Below are positions 8,967 to 18,386 of a DNA stretch of 64,000 nt, in pieces; within the stretch, counting starts at the first letter, position 1; every line of letters begins with the position of its first letter. The stretch is from Actinomyces oris. Its GTDB lineage: Bacteria > Actinomycetota > Actinomycetes > Actinomycetales > Actinomycetaceae. The position numbers and the translations under genes are program-made. The DNA is taken from assembly GCF_001553935.1 (NCBI RefSeq), contig NZ_CP014232.1, positions 434,001 through 498,000 of the forward strand. Direction: 5' to 3'. The notes under the pieces were generated by a model, which was not told the DNA's origin, did not search any database, and was given only the letters and a program-made list of their open reading frames with translations.

Positions 8967-11900
8967 TCAGCCGACCTCGCCCGCCAGACGGCCGGCGAGG
9001 TCGGCGGCGTGAGCCACGAGCCCACCGCGGTCCAGGGACCGAATCCTCTCCTCGGCCTGCGCCAGTGCCCGGGCGTCCAGCCGCTCAGTGCGGCTGCGCA
9101 GGTAGTCGTGGGAGAGCAGGCGGCAGGTCTGGTTGGTGCCCACCGCCAGGGCGGTGGCGACCAGCTCGCCCCCTACTGCCCGCCGGTCGGAGCCCGCGTC
9201 CTCAGCAGCCACGGCGGACAGGCCAACGGCCGCCGCGAAAGCCATGAGCGTGGGAATGTCACGCTGCCGTGGAGCCGGATCGGAGAGGATCTCGCGCAGC
9301 AGGGAGGTGGCTCGGGCACGGACGGCTCGGGCATCGAGCTCGACGGCGTCGTCGGGGCTGAGCTCGACGTCGGTGACCAGGCACATGCTCAGGATGTAGA
9401 GCTCCCACTGGGAGCCCGATCCCAGGATGGAGCGCCAGTTCCCGGCGTAGCGCAGGCTCACGCGCTGGATGAGGGCGGCGGTGCGCACGTTCCCGCGGGT
9501 GAGCTCCAGCTCACCGCGCACGGAGCGGGCGATGAAGCGCATGGTTCCCGGCAGGTCGATCGGTTCCAGGCTCTCCAACAGCCTGCCCGCCGTCTCGGGG
9601 CGCGGATCGAGGTAGACCGCGCAGTAGGCCCCCTCCATGTGCAGTGTCGTGCGGAAGAACTCGCCCCAGCTGGGCAGGACCCGTTCCAGGAGCACCTGGG
9701 CGCGCGAGCAGGCGTCGACGACCTGGCTGTAACGCCCCAGGGACATGAGCACCTGCAGCCGGTGGAGGTGCAGCTCGAGCAGGTGAATGCCGGCCAGGTC
9801 GTGGCCATGGAGCCGCCCCAGGAGGGCCTCGATGGTCTCCAGGGAGGCCTGAGGATCGCCGTCGTCCTCCTGCTGGGCGGCCAGGCAGCGGGTCGCCGCC
9901 CAGGCGACCCAGGGGTCGGCGTCGCCGGTCAGCTCGGGCCACTGCTCGTCGCTCGCACGCAGGAAGCGCCTGACCCGGCTGAACGGTCCCTCTCCGTCGA
10001 AGGAGGCCGGCAGCAGGGAGCGGACCTGTTCGGGCACGTGGCTCAGGAGCCCGAAGAGGGTGACGCACAGGGCCAGGACGCTCAGGCCTGCCTCGTTGCC
10101 GCGTGAGTCCTGGGCGGGTTGGACAGCGGCAGCGATGAGGCGCGCACCATAGTCGGCGATGCGCTCATAGCTCCAGGTGACGCTCCACAGGCGCATGAGG
10201 GCGGCACCGATGAGGCAGATGGCGTCGCGCAGTTCCGCCGGCAGGTGATCCGTGCCGTGGCCGTCGGCCTGTGCCAGGAGCCGGTCGAGCTGTTGAAGGA
10301 TGACGGCCTCATCGTGGGCGACCTGCCGGAAGAGGCGGTCGTGGCGGCGCGCCTCGGGGTGACGGGCGTCGCCGAAGTCGCCGGCGTCCACGGGAAAACG
10401 GATCTGGGAGCACAGGTCCACCGCCCACTGGCGCAGGGTCGCGCGGGCCTCGGCCTCGTCACCGGAGGCGGACAGCTGCTCCAGGGCGAAGTCTCGGACG
10501 GTGACGAGCATGTGGAAGCGGGGCAGGCCGTGGTCGCGCACCACGAGCAGGGAGTGGGAGACCAGGGCGTCGAGGAGGTCGGCGGCCTGCGCGCCGATGA
10601 GCGCCTCCGCGGGCAGGAGGGTGAAGCCGTCGGGGAGCAGGGCCAGCCGAGCCAGGGCGCGGCGTTCGGCGGCGTCGAGCAGGTTCCAGGACCACTCGAT
10701 GACCGCTGTCAGGGTGCGTTGACGGGCGGGGGCGTCGCGGGCGGCGGTGAGCAGATCGGGTCTGCCGGGCAGTCGCTCGGCGATCTGGCCGACCGACAGG
10801 CTGCGGGTGCGCGCGGCGGCCAACTCGATGGCCAAGGGGATGCCCTCCAACCGGCTCAGGAGCTCGCCTAAGTCGTCATCGTCGATGACCTGGCCGGGGC
10901 GAGCGGCCAGAGCACGGGCGCGGAAGAGCTCGGCGGAGGAGGCAGCATTGAGGGCCTCAAGGCGGTGGACGTGCTCCGCGGCCAGGTCGACGGGGCGGCG
11001 CGAGGTCGCCAGCACGCGCAGGTCGGGGCAGGCGACCAGGAGCGGCCCGATGAGGTCGGCCGCCTCGCCGGCCAGGTGCTCGCAGTTGTCCAGCACCAGG
11101 ACGGTTCCGGGCTGGGAGAGGGCGGCGGCCAGATCGCGGTGCGGGTCACCGTTGACGACTGCGGAGCCTCCGATCGCATCGAGCACGACCCTGGCCAGAT
11201 CGGCTCCGGGTGACACCTCGGCGAGGGCGACGACGTAGACGGCGGGGCGGCGGCTGCGGGCCGCCACCACCTGGGCCAGGGTGGTCTTGCCGACCCCACC
11301 GGGGCCGGTGAGCGTCACCAGACGGTGGGTGCTCAGGGCCTTGAGAACACCGGTCACGTCCGCCTCGCGCCCCAGGAAGTGCTCGGGCTCGGTCTGCAGT
11401 CCGTGGCGCACAGGGCTCTCGGCGGCCAGGACGGCCTCGTGGGCGGCGCGCGCGGCCGGTCCGGGCACGGCTCCCAGCTCGCGCAGCCGACGGCGGTACT
11501 GCTCGTAGATCTCCAGGGCCGCAGCCGGTGAGCGCACCCAGGACTCGGCGCGCATGAGGGCGGCCAGGACGGTCTCGTCGCCGCCGTCGCGCTGGGAGGC
11601 CTCACGCAGCAGGTCCACGGCCCGCTCGTGCTCACCGGTGGCCTCCAGGGCGAGCCCCCGGTCGCGGCGGGCCCCCTCGGTCAGGGCTGCAGCCCGCTCT
11701 CGCAAGAGGGCCATAGGGGCGGCTCCTGCTCCACCGTTGTCATCGACCTCGTCGGGAACGGGCACCTGGGGCAGTCGGTCGGTGAGATCGAGGACCTGCT
11801 CCCACTGGCCGGCGGCGGCGCAGGCTCGGGCGCGCTCCGCCCGATACGACAGGTCCCGGACATCAGCCTCCGCCTCCGCCAGCTCCAGTCGGTAGCCATC

Positions 11901-12164
11901 GCCGCTGCGCTCGACGACACCCTCCCCTACGACGGCACGCAGCCGGGAGACGACGACGTGAAGCGCCCGCAGCGGCCGGGCCGGGGCGTCGTCGGGCCAC
12001 AGGGCCTCAATGAGGGCGCCGTCGCTCACCCTGGCGTCCTGGCTGCCGGCGAGCACGGCGAGCAGGTCAAGGCTCCTACCGCTCAAGGGCCGGCCTTGCC
12101 AGGTCGGCGGCTCCGTCAGGAGAGCCAGGCGGTACGAGGAGGTCACGAGGCCATTCTCACCCAT
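8967..12164 (-). CDS. AfsR/SARP-like transcriptional regulator with NB-ARC ATPase
   Basis: A large multidomain regulator of about 1065 residues. The N-terminus is an OmpR-like winged helix (ALIEALWPDDAPARPLRALH region), followed by a bacterial transcriptional activation (BTAD) helical domain. Next comes a STAND-type NTPase with P-loop GPGGVGKTTLAQ and a GIPLAIELAAARTR motif. The C-terminal half is helical and TPR-like. Such proteins switch on neighbouring secondary-metabolism or transport genes after ligand-driven oligomerisation. I choose ATG 12164, but GTG 12185, 12167 and 12146 are in frame. It may regulate the convergent ABC exporter, which is inference from position only. Confidence 0.85.
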   Translation of the reverse strand: MGENGLVTSSYRLALLTEPPTWQGRPLSGRSLDLLAVLAGSQDARVSDGALIEALWPDDAPARPLRALHVVVSRLRAVVGEGVVERSGDGYRLELAEAEADVRDLSYRAERARACAAAGQWEQVLDLTDRLPQVPVPDEVDDNGGAGAAPMALLRERAAALTEGARRDRGLALEATGEHERAVDLLREASQRDGGDETVLAALMRAESWVRSPAAALEIYEQYRRRLRELGAVPGPAARAAHEAVLAAESPVRHGLQTEPEHFLGREADVTGVLKALSTHRLVTLTGPGGVGKTTLAQVVAARSRRPAVYVVALAEVSPGADLARVVLDAIGGSAVVNGDPHRDLAAALSQPGTVLVLDNCEHLAGEAADLIGPLLVACPDLRVLATSRRPVDLAAEHVHRLEALNAASSAELFRARALAARPGQVIDDDDLGELLSRLEGIPLAIELAAARTRSLSVGQIAERLPGRPDLLTAARDAPARQRTLTAVIEWSWNLLDAAERRALARLALLPDGFTLLPAEALIGAQAADLLDALVSHSLLVVRDHGLPRFHMLVTVRDFALEQLSASGDEAEARATLRQWAVDLCSQIRFPVDAGDFGDARHPEARRHDRLFRQVAHDEAVILQQLDRLLAQADGHGTDHLPAELRDAICLIGAALMRLWSVTWSYERIADYGARLIAAAVQPAQDSRGNEAGLSVLALCVTLFGLLSHVPEQVRSLLPASFDGEGPFSRVRRFLRASDEQWPELTGDADPWVAWAATRCLAAQQEDDGDPQASLETIEALLGRLHGHDLAGIHLLELHLHRLQVLMSLGRYSQVVDACSRAQVLLERVLPSWGEFFRTTLHMEGAYCAVYLDPRPETAGRLLESLEPIDLPGTMRFIARSVRGELELTRGNVRTAALIQRVSLRYAGNWRSILGSGSQWELYILSMCLVTDVELSPDDAVELDARAVRARATSLLREILSDPAPRQRDIPTLMAFAAAVGLSAVAAEDAGSDRRAVGGELVATALAVGTNQTCRLLSHDYLRSRTERLDARALAQAEERIRSLDRGGLVAHAADLAGRLAGEVG
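8970..9005. terminator. Bidirectional hairpin between the ABC permease and the AfsR-like gene
   Basis: A perfect 12-bp stem (8970-8981 with 8994-9005) has a 12-nt loop that can fold further. It begins 19 nt after the permease stop and overlaps the last codons of the convergent regulator. Confidence 0.6.
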
Positions 12165-12262
12165 CACCGTGAGGCGGTGCTCCACATGCCGGCGCCGGTC
12201 GCGACGCCGGCCACCGTCATGACGGTACGCCGGTTCCGAGATCCTCAGATGAGACTCAGGCG

Positions 12263-12430
12263 TTAGGAAGCAGCGAAGGCTTGAGACGACATGCGCTTGA
12301 GCAGGGCAGACACGTCCGGGACGTCATCGTGGGGACCATCGTCAGAAAGAGTAAAACGTTGAGCCTTCATCGTATCCATGACAGCACCGATGGACGATGC
12401 GTGGCCCTGAGGTCCGGTCCCAAGCGTCAC
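12263..12430 (-). CDS. Small ORF downstream of the 87-codon gene, possibly a broken extension
   Basis: A 55-codon frame (GTG 12430, inner ATG 12379) ends at TAA 12263-12265. Its product contains KAQRFTLSDDGPHDDVPDVS and is acidic and soluble. It is in the same frame as the upstream 87-codon gene, separated from it only by that gene's TAG, so it may be the tail of a once longer protein split by a nonsense mutation. I do not recognise it. Confidence 0.35.
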   Translation of the reverse strand: MTLGTGPQGHASSIGAVMDTMKAQRFTLSDDGPHDDVPDVSALLKRMSSQAFAAS

Positions 12431-12460
12431 CCCTTCGGCAGCACACCAACCTTCGGGGGC

Positions 12461-12724
12461 CTACTTTGAAGGCATCTCCCACCTGAAAAAGCCGAAGCGC
12501 TTGCTGCCCTGGCGATCGGGGAAGAACACGGCGACTATCGTGTCGGCACCGTGGTCGAGGTGATCGGCGATCACGGAGTCGATGGGCTCGGACTCAGGGA
12601 CCGCAAGGATCCTGGTGTCATTGAGGTAGTGGTTGCGCCTGAACAGCTCCCGCCCCTGAGTCGTACCGAGGAAGAGCCCCACAGCGCGCGCCGCATCACG
12701 CCGCGTCGTCTTGGTGTCACTCAT
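12461..12724 (-). CDS. Hypothetical small protein
   Basis: An 87-residue protein of unknown function with charged N-terminus MSDTKTTRRDAARAVGLFLG and a hydrophobic strand TIVAVFFPD near the end, suggesting a small alpha/beta domain. ATG 12724 is preceded by AGGAG at 9 nt spacing, a good ribosome site. The ATG overlaps the stop of a truncated upstream frame (TGA at 12721-12723), the usual sign of a former operon. Lies between the AfsR-like gene and glmM. Confidence 0.5.
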   Translation of the reverse strand: MSDTKTTRRDAARAVGLFLGTTQGRELFRRNHYLNDTRILAVPESEPIDSVIADHLDHGADTIVAVFFPDRQGSKRFGFFRWEMPSK

Positions 12725-12816
12725 CTCTGCCAACTCCTGAAGTGCTGTTCCATCCAGTCGATTACCTGCTTGTATGACTCGTCGTAAGACGCCCCCAGTA
12801 TGGCATGGTCATTTTG
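12721..12816 (-). pseudogene. C-terminal remnant of a lost gene
   Basis: In the frame ending at TGA 12721-12723, 31 codons look coding (AILGASYDESYKQVIDWMEQ region) but are closed upstream by TAA 12817-12819 and have no suitable start. The stop overlaps the ATG of the 87-codon gene. I read it as the decayed tail of the first gene of a former pair. Confidence 0.4.
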
Positions 12817-12939
12817 TTAGACGCTGTATCCCAACGGTTATATCAGAAGTAGATCGGCAATAACATTGGGGCTGAGGCATAGACCCCGACCACTACACGG
12901 CCACGCCGTGCACCTGCAGTCCCAGAACCTTCAATGGCC

Positions 12940-12972
12940 TGTGCCCCGCCCATAGGTTCTGGGCGGGGCACA
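12940..12972 (-). terminator. Terminator-like hairpin after glmM
   Basis: A perfect 13-bp inverted repeat (12940-12952 with 12960-12972) with a 7-nt loop, about 50 nt downstream of the glmM stop. There is no T-tract. Confidence 0.7.
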
Positions 12973-13022
12973 TAGATCGGGCATGATGCCTTTTGAAGGC
13001 AGGGGAGGAAACCGCCGTCAGC

Positions 13023-14384
13023 TCACAGGCTGAGGTCGTTCTTGACGGTGTCGGCCAGGGAGCGGGCCACGCGGTCGGCCTCCTCCTGGGTGGCGGCCTC
13101 GACCATGACGCGCACGAGCGGCTCGGTGCCCGAGGGGCGCAGCAGGACCCGGCCGGTCTCGCCCAGGTCCTTCTCCGCGGAGGCCACGGCGTCCTGCACG
13201 GCCTTGTTGGTGCTGGCGGCGCCCTTGTCGACATTCTTGACGTTGATGAGGGTCTGGGGCAGGCGGGTGACGACGCTGGCGAGCTCGGCCAGCGTCTTGC
13301 CGGTGCGCTTGACGCGCGCAGCCACGTGCAGGGAGGTGAGCACGCCGTCACCGGTGGTGGCGTGGACGGTGTCGATGACGTGCCCGGACTGCTCGCCGCC
13401 CAGGGTGTAGCCGCCCTGGAGCATCCGCTCGAGCACGTAGCGGTCGCCCACGCCGGTCTGGACGGTGCGGATGCCGTGCTCACGCATGGCCAGGATGAGG
13501 CCGAGGTTGCTCATGACGGTCACGACGAGCGTGTCGGAGCCGAGAGTGCCGTCGGCCTTCATGCCGATGGCGAGCATGCCCATGATCTGGTCACCGTCGA
13601 CGAGCTTGCCGTCGGCGTCCACGGCCAGGCAGCGGTCGGCGTCGCCGTCGTAGGCCACGCCCATGTCCGCCCCGACCGCCGTGACGTAGTTCTGCAGCTG
13701 CTCGGGGTGGGTGGAGCCGCAGTTGTCGTTGATGTTGAGGCCGTCCGGGGAGGCGTTGATGACGATGACCTCGGCGCCGGCGGCCCGCAGCGCGGCCGGA
13801 CCGACGACGGAGGCGGCGCCGTTGGAGGCGTCGACGACGATGCGCAGGCCGGACAGGTCAGTGGCGACGGAGTCGACGAGGTGGTTGATGTAGTTCTGAT
13901 CCGCGACGGTCTCCCCCTTGATGACGCGGCCGACGTCGGCGCCGGTGGGGCGGTCGTTGACCTTGCCCAGGAGGGCCTCGATCTCGTCCTCGACGGCGTC
14001 GGCGAGCTTGTAGCCGCCGCGGGCGATGAACTTGATGCCGTTGTCCGGGAAGGGGTTGTGGGAGGCGGAGATCATGACGCCCAGCTCGATGTCCTGGGTG
14101 GCCGTCAGGTGGGCGATCGCCGGGGTGGGTAGGACGCCCACGCGGGTGACGTCGATGCCGGAGGAGGCCAGGCCCGCGCTGATGGCGTGGTCGAGGAATT
14201 CTCCGGAGGCGCGGGTGTCGCGGCCCACGATCGCGCGGGGGCGGCCGCTGCGTGAGGTCCGTGCGGCGGACGTGTCCTTGGTCAGGACGCGGGCCGCGGC
14301 CTCACCGAGCTGTACGGCCAGGGTGGGCGTGAGCAGGTCGTTGGCCAGGCCGCGTACGCCGTCGGTTCCGAAGAGACGAGCCAT
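13023..14384 (-). CDS. glmM: Phosphoglucosamine mutase
   Basis: It converts glucosamine-6-phosphate to glucosamine-1-phosphate in UDP-GlcNAc synthesis, the step after GlmS. The start MARLFGTDGVRG and the phosphoserine loop ISASHNP (Ser108) identify the family, and the Mg-binding DGDADR loop is present. Length 453 is standard. ATG 14384 has a strong AGGAGG ribosome site, which rules out the upstream extension of the frame. Orientation and spacing suggest transcription after or beside rplM-rpsI, a common actinobacterial arrangement. Confidence 0.96.
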   Translation of the reverse strand: MARLFGTDGVRGLANDLLTPTLAVQLGEAAARVLTKDTSAARTSRSGRPRAIVGRDTRASGEFLDHAISAGLASSGIDVTRVGVLPTPAIAHLTATQDIELGVMISASHNPFPDNGIKFIARGGYKLADAVEDEIEALLGKVNDRPTGADVGRVIKGETVADQNYINHLVDSVATDLSGLRIVVDASNGAASVVGPAALRAAGAEVIVINASPDGLNINDNCGSTHPEQLQNYVTAVGADMGVAYDGDADRCLAVDADGKLVDGDQIMGMLAIGMKADGTLGSDTLVVTVMSNLGLILAMREHGIRTVQTGVGDRYVLERMLQGGYTLGGEQSGHVIDTVHATTGDGVLTSLHVAARVKRTGKTLAELASVVTRLPQTLINVKNVDKGAASTNKAVQDAVASAEKDLGETGRVLLRPSGTEPLVRVMVEAATQEEADRVARSLADTVKNDLSL

Positions 14385-14693
14385 GGAAATCCTCCTGAGG
14401 GGTGACGAAACAGCACCATCCTGCCACGGGGCGCCGAACATCGGGGCCCAACCTTCGGCCAGCGCACAAGGTCTGATGTCCTGCGCCGACCCCGGCCCGG
14501 CGGCTCGCGCCTGAGATCGCGCCCCTCACCGCCGCGCCTCGGACGTCTGTCGGCCGCTTATCGACTGATGCGCCGCCGCCCGGGAGGCTCTCCACACCCC
14601 CTGACACATGACGACGACGGCCGCCCCGGGAAGGGGACGACCGCCGTCGTAGCGGAGGGGAGGCCCGGCCGGCTCGGCCAGGACCTGACCCGA

Positions 14694-15188
14694 TCAGCGC
14701 TTGGAGTACTGGGGGGCGCGGCGGGCCTTGTGCAGACCGGCCTTCTTGCGCTCCACGATGCGCGAGTCGCGAGTGAGGAAACCGGCCTTCTTCAGGGTGG
14801 CGCGGTTGGCCTCACGGTCGATCTCGTTGAGCGCGCGGGCGATGCCCAGGCGCAGGGCGCCGGCCTGGCCGGAGACGCCACCGCCGTTGATGCGGGCGAC
14901 GACGTCGAAGCGGCCCTCGAGGTCCAGGATGGTGAAGGGGGCGCGCACGAGCTGCTGGTGCAGCTTGTTGGGGAAGTAGTCCTCCAGGGAGCGGCCGTTG
15001 AGCGTCCACTGGCCGGTGCCGGGAACGAGGCGCACGCGAGCGACGGCCTCCTTGCGGCGACCCAGGCCGGAGCCGGGGGCGGTGATGGACTGGCCGCGAC
15101 CCGGAGCGGACTCCTCGGTCTCGGTGGTGTAGCTGGAGGGGGCGTTCTCCTCGTCCAGCGCGTCAATGTCGACAGTGGTCTCAGCCAC
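14694..15188 (-). CDS. rpsI: 30S ribosomal protein S9
   Basis: A protein of the 30S head whose C-terminal tail reaches the P-site tRNA. The C-terminus ends [11 protein letters not shown] as in all S9 proteins, and [16 protein letters not shown] marks the domain start near residue 41. The GTG 15188 start is preceded by AAAGGA. The 164 residues include an acidic, disordered N-terminal extension of about 40 residues, common in actinobacteria. It follows rplM by 43 bp, the conserved L13-S9 pair. Confidence 0.96.
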   Translation of the reverse strand: MAETTVDIDALDEENAPSSYTTETEESAPGRGQSITAPGSGLGRRKEAVARVRLVPGTGQWTLNGRSLEDYFPNKLHQQLVRAPFTILDLEGRFDVVARINGGGVSGQAGALRLGIARALNEIDREANRATLKKAGFLTRDSRIVERKKAGLHKARRAPQYSKR

Positions 15189-15231
15189 GATATGTCCTTT
15201 GCTTGTCGCGGGGTGCCGAGCGCTGGAGCGC

Positions 15232-15675
15232 TTACTGGGCGACCTGGGTGATCTCGAACGTCTTCGGGCTCTGGGAGGCGTGCGGGTGCTCGGCACCTGC
15301 GTAGACCTTGAGCTTCTTGAGCTGGGCGCGACCGAGCTTGGTGTGGGGAACCATGCCCTTGATGGCCTTCTCAACGGCGCGCTCCGGGCGGGTGGCCAGC
15401 AGCTCGCGGTAGGAGACGGCGGTCAGGCCACCCGGGTGGCCGGAGTGGCGGTAGGCGAACTTCTTGTCAGCCTTGCCGTTGGTGAGAGCCACCTTGTCGG
15501 CATTGATGATGACGACGTAGTCGCCGCAGTCCTCGTTGGGGGCGAACTGGGGCTTGTGCTTCCCACGGAGCAGGGTGGCGGCCTGGGCCGCGAGTCGACC
15601 CAGGACGACGTCGGTGGCGTCGATGACGTACCAGTTCTTCTCGACGTCGCCGGGCTTCGGTGTGTACGTGCGCAC
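15232..15675 (-). CDS. rplM: 50S ribosomal protein L13
   Basis: An early-assembly protein of the large subunit. It starts at GTG 15675 ([10 protein letters not shown]), giving 147 residues, the usual size. [22 protein letters not shown] and the [17 protein letters not shown] block are family signatures. It is first of the L13-S9 pair, with the promoter expected in the about 260 bp between it and truA. The longer open frame upstream of the GTG lacks similarity. Confidence 0.96.
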   Translation of the reverse strand: MRTYTPKPGDVEKNWYVIDATDVVLGRLAAQAATLLRGKHKPQFAPNEDCGDYVVIINADKVALTNGKADKKFAYRHSGHPGGLTAVSYRELLATRPERAVEKAIKGMVPHTKLGRAQLKKLKVYAGAEHPHASQSPKTFEITQVAQ

Positions 15676-15933
15676 GGGCGTTGCCTTCGTTTCTCTTGGC
15701 GAGTGGGCACGCCGAAGCGCGGTGAAGCGTTCGCGGTTCGGCGAGACCACCATGGTCAGGTGAGTGGTCGGAGCACAGGCGATCCGGGGCGAGTGGGACG
15801 GCACCGCGGACACGCACACGTGTGCTGCACGACGATTGCCAACAGTACCGGGCGCCCCGCGGAAGGGTCAAAAGGTGCGGCTTCCCAGTTCCGTGAATCG
15901 CACCACGCGGCCAGGCGAGCCCCTGACCGCCGA

Positions 15934-16833
15934 TCAGCAGCTCAGACGCCGGGTGGTGCGGGCCCGCTCGGCCTGGGCGGCGAGCTCGTCGTCGGCCGGG
16001 TAGGTGACCTCCTCCAGGGTCAGCCCGTGCGGCGGGGCGACGGGGGCGGCGCTCTGGCGCGTGCGGGCGTCCAGGAGCTCGCGCGGCCAGGTGACCGGCT
16101 TGCGTCCCTGCCCGACGGCCAGGCCGGCCCCCACCAGGGAGCGGACCATGGAGTGGCAGAAGGCGTCAGCGACGACGCTCAGGGTCACGAGCCCGGCCTC
16201 CGGCCCTGCGTCCGGCCCGGCCTCGGCCCGGCGCCACTGCAGGGTGCGCAGGGTGCGGATGGTCGTGGCACCCTCGCGGGGCTTGCAGTAGGACAGGAAG
16301 TCGTGCTCGCCGAGCAGGGCGCGGGCGGAGGCGTCCATGGCCTCGACGCCGAGCACATCGGGCAGCCACAGGACGGTGGCGCGCCGGGCGGGGTCGCGCG
16401 GGGCGGCGGCGTCGGCGATCCGGTAGGTGTAGCGGCGGCTCAGGGCGCCGAAGCGGGCGTCGAAGGCCTCCGGCACGGTGCGCGCCCCGGTGACGACGAC
16501 GTCGCCGGCCCCACGCGGCGTGCGCGCCAGGCTCTCCTGGGCCTCGCGGGCCAGGACGCCCGCCACCCGGGCGAGCAGGGCGGTCTCGGGGAGGCGCTCG
16601 GAGCGTCCGGGCAGTGCGTCCCAGGCCTCGGGGCTCACATCGAGGTGGGCCACCTGGGCGGCGGCGTGGACGCCGGCGTCGGTGCGTCCGGCCACGGTGA
16701 GGCGGACGGGCTCACGCAGCACGGTGGCCAGGGCGGAAGTGAGGACCCCCTCGACGGTGCGCAGCCCGGGCTGGGCGGCCCACCCGGAGAAGAAGGTGCC
16801 GTCGTAGGCCAGGTCGAGGCGGATGCGTGGCAT
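15934..16833 (-). CDS. truA: tRNA pseudouridine(38-40) synthase
   Basis: It isomerises uridines 38-40 of the tRNA anticodon arm. The catalytic aspartate is Asp52 in VAGRTDAGVHA, and MPRIRLDLAYDGTFFSGWA at the N-terminus and CHSMVRSLVGAGLAVG later are typical. ATG 16833 gives 299 residues; the frame runs on to 17442 but that part is the shadow of the opposite kinase gene. In most actinobacteria truA follows rplQ directly. Here four kilobases with three other genes separate them. Confidence 0.93.
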   Translation of the reverse strand: MPRIRLDLAYDGTFFSGWAAQPGLRTVEGVLTSALATVLREPVRLTVAGRTDAGVHAAAQVAHLDVSPEAWDALPGRSERLPETALLARVAGVLAREAQESLARTPRGAGDVVVTGARTVPEAFDARFGALSRRYTYRIADAAAPRDPARRATVLWLPDVLGVEAMDASARALLGEHDFLSYCKPREGATTIRTLRTLQWRRAEAGPDAGPEAGLVTLSVVADAFCHSMVRSLVGAGLAVGQGRKPVTWPRELLDARTRQSAAPVAPPHGLTLEEVTYPADDELAAQAERARTTRRLSC

Positions 16834-16868
16834 GCCCCCATTGAACCGCACCGTCTTCGCGCTTCCAC

Positions 16869-16874
16869 TAGGCT
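16869..16874 (+). promoter_or_regulatory. Likely -10 box for the ROK kinase (leaderless)
   Basis: TAGGCT ends 7 nt before the GTG start at 16882, placing the transcription start at the start codon. No ribosome-binding site is present. The -35 is unclear: TTGAAC at 16841 is 22 bp away. Confidence 0.4.
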
Positions 16875-16881
16875 CGCGGCC

Positions 16882-17637
16882 GTGAGCACAACGACTCTGT
16901 CCGTGGACTGCGGAGGCGGCGGCATCAAGGCCTCGGTGCTGGACTGCGAGGGCAACATCATCTCCCGCGCCGTGCGCACCCCGACCCCCTACCCGCTGCC
17001 GCCGGAGAAGCTGGTGGAGACCATCGCCTCGCTGGCCTCCCAGCTGCCGGGCGCGGACCAGGTGACGGTGGGGATGCCGGGCATGATCCGCCACGGGGTC
17101 GTCGTCGCCACGCCGCACTACATCACCAAGGACGGCCCGCGCTCCAGGGTGCTGCCCGACCTGGTGGAGGCCTGGGGCCGCTTCGACATGGGTGCCGCCG
17201 TCTCCAGGGCCCTGGGAATCCCCTCCCTGGTCCTCAACGACGCCGAGGTCGCCGGGGCCGGTGTCGTCACGGGCCACGGCCTGGAGATGATCGTGACCCT
17301 GGGCACGGGCCTGGGCAACGCCGTTTTCGACAACGGGGTCCTGGCCCCGCACGTGGAGGTCTCCCAGGGGCCGGTGCGCTGGGGACTGACGTACGACGAC
17401 TATATCGGCGAGCACGAGCGCCTGCGCCTGGGCGACGCGCACTGGTCGCGCCGGGTGCGCCGCGTCGTCGACGCCCTGCGCCCCATGTACCTGTGGGACC
17501 GCCTCTACCTGGGCGGCGGCAACTCGCGGCGGATCACGGCGGCCCAGCTCGCCAAGATCGGCGACGACGTCGTCGTGGTCCCCAACGAGGCCGGCATGAC
17601 CGGGGGCGCCCGCTGCTGGGACATGGCCCGCCCCTAA
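16882..17637 (+). CDS. ROK-family sugar kinase, polyphosphate glucokinase-like
   Basis: A 251-residue kinase of the ROK/actin-like ATPase fold. The N-terminal phosphate loop is VDCGGGGIKASVLD, the catalytic aspartate lies in LNDAEVAG, and TLGTGLGNAVFDNG and LYLGGGNSRR correspond to phosphate-2 and adenosine elements. Size and these motifs are closest to actinobacterial polyphosphate/ATP glucokinases (PpgK), but the usual Asp-Ile-Gly-Gly-Thr start is altered, so the phosphoryl donor is uncertain. The GTG start appears leaderless. It overlaps neither truA (divergent) nor the convergent MgtC gene. Confidence 0.82.
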   Translation: MSTTTLSVDCGGGGIKASVLDCEGNIISRAVRTPTPYPLPPEKLVETIASLASQLPGADQVTVGMPGMIRHGVVVATPHYITKDGPRSRVLPDLVEAWGRFDMGAAVSRALGIPSLVLNDAEVAGAGVVTGHGLEMIVTLGTGLGNAVFDNGVLAPHVEVSQGPVRWGLTYDDYIGEHERLRLGDAHWSRRVRRVVDALRPMYLWDRLYLGGGNSRRITAAQLAKIGDDVVVVPNEAGMTGGARCWDMARP

Positions 17638-17681
17638 CTCCCGTTACTCCGTCCGTCGCCGGAGCCCTCCCCGGAGCGGGC

Positions 17682-18386
17682 TCAGTCGAGCCGGCCTCCC
17701 TCGAGGCACTCGACGCCGTCGACGCCGTCGAGCCCGGAGAGGGCCTCGATGAGGTTGACGGCGGGGCGCTGCCCGTGGAAGCGCATGACGGCGTTCATGG
17801 TGCGGCCGTGCTCGCCGCGAGTCACCTCGGTCTCCTCCAGGGTGGCGGTGAAGCCCGATGCGGTGGCGACCTGGAGGATCTCTGGCATGACGGCGCTGCC
17901 GATCTCGTAGTCGATGCGCACGGTCACCTCGCCGCGGCGGCGCTGCAGCCGCGAGGTGAGAGGGCCCAGGAACAGGACGACGACGTAGTCCAGCGCGACC
18001 GCCGTGGCCGCCAGGGGGATCATGCCCGCCCCGCAGGCCATGCCGATGGCGGCGCTGAGCCAGACGGTCGCGGCGGTGGTCAGGCCCCGGACAGTGTCGT
18101 TGTTGACGAAGATGACCCCGGCTCCCAGGAAGCCGATACCGGAGACGATCTGCGCGGCCACACGGCTGGGGTCCACTGCAACATCCGAGCCGGTGATCGG
18201 GGCGAAGCCGTAGGCGGACACGAGGGTGAACAGGCACGAGCCCAGTCCCACCAGGACGTGCGTCTTGACGCCGGCGTCCTTGTGGCGCAGGTGGCGCTCG
18301 GCGCCCAGCGTCAGGCACAGGACGAAGGTGGCGAGCATCGCGACGACCTGGACCCCCACGTGGTTCAGGCTGAACAGCGTGTCCAC
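17682..18386 (-). CDS. MgtC/SapB family membrane protein
   Basis: A 234-residue protein with four to five N-terminal membrane helices and a soluble C-terminal domain of about 80 residues. Family landmarks are TLGAERHLRHKDAGVKTHVLVGLGS, written here in part as TLGAERHLR, plus IVSGIGFLGAGVI and VRGLTTAATVW. MgtC proteins support growth at low Mg and modulate F-type ATPase or phosphate handling in some pathogens. The GTG 18386 start is chosen for the AAGGGAG ribosome site about 6 nt upstream; in-frame extensions upstream lack similarity. Divergent from the TPR gene. Confidence 0.88.
   Translation of the reverse strand: MDTLFSLNHVGVQVVAMLATFVLCLTLGAERHLRHKDAGVKTHVLVGLGSCLFTLVSAYGFAPITGSDVAVDPSRVAAQIVSGIGFLGAGVIFVNNDTVRGLTTAATVWLSAAIGMACGAGMIPLAATAVALDYVVVLFLGPLTSRLQRRRGEVTVRIDYEIGSAVMPEILQVATASGFTATLEETEVTRGEHGRTMNAVMRFHGQRPAVNLIEALSGLDGVDGVECLEGGRLD

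Noticed and set aside
15166..16881. Long N-terminal extension of the ROK kinase frame
   Set aside because: The extension is antisense to rplM and truA; kinase homology begins at GTG 16882, which has a plausible leaderless promoter.
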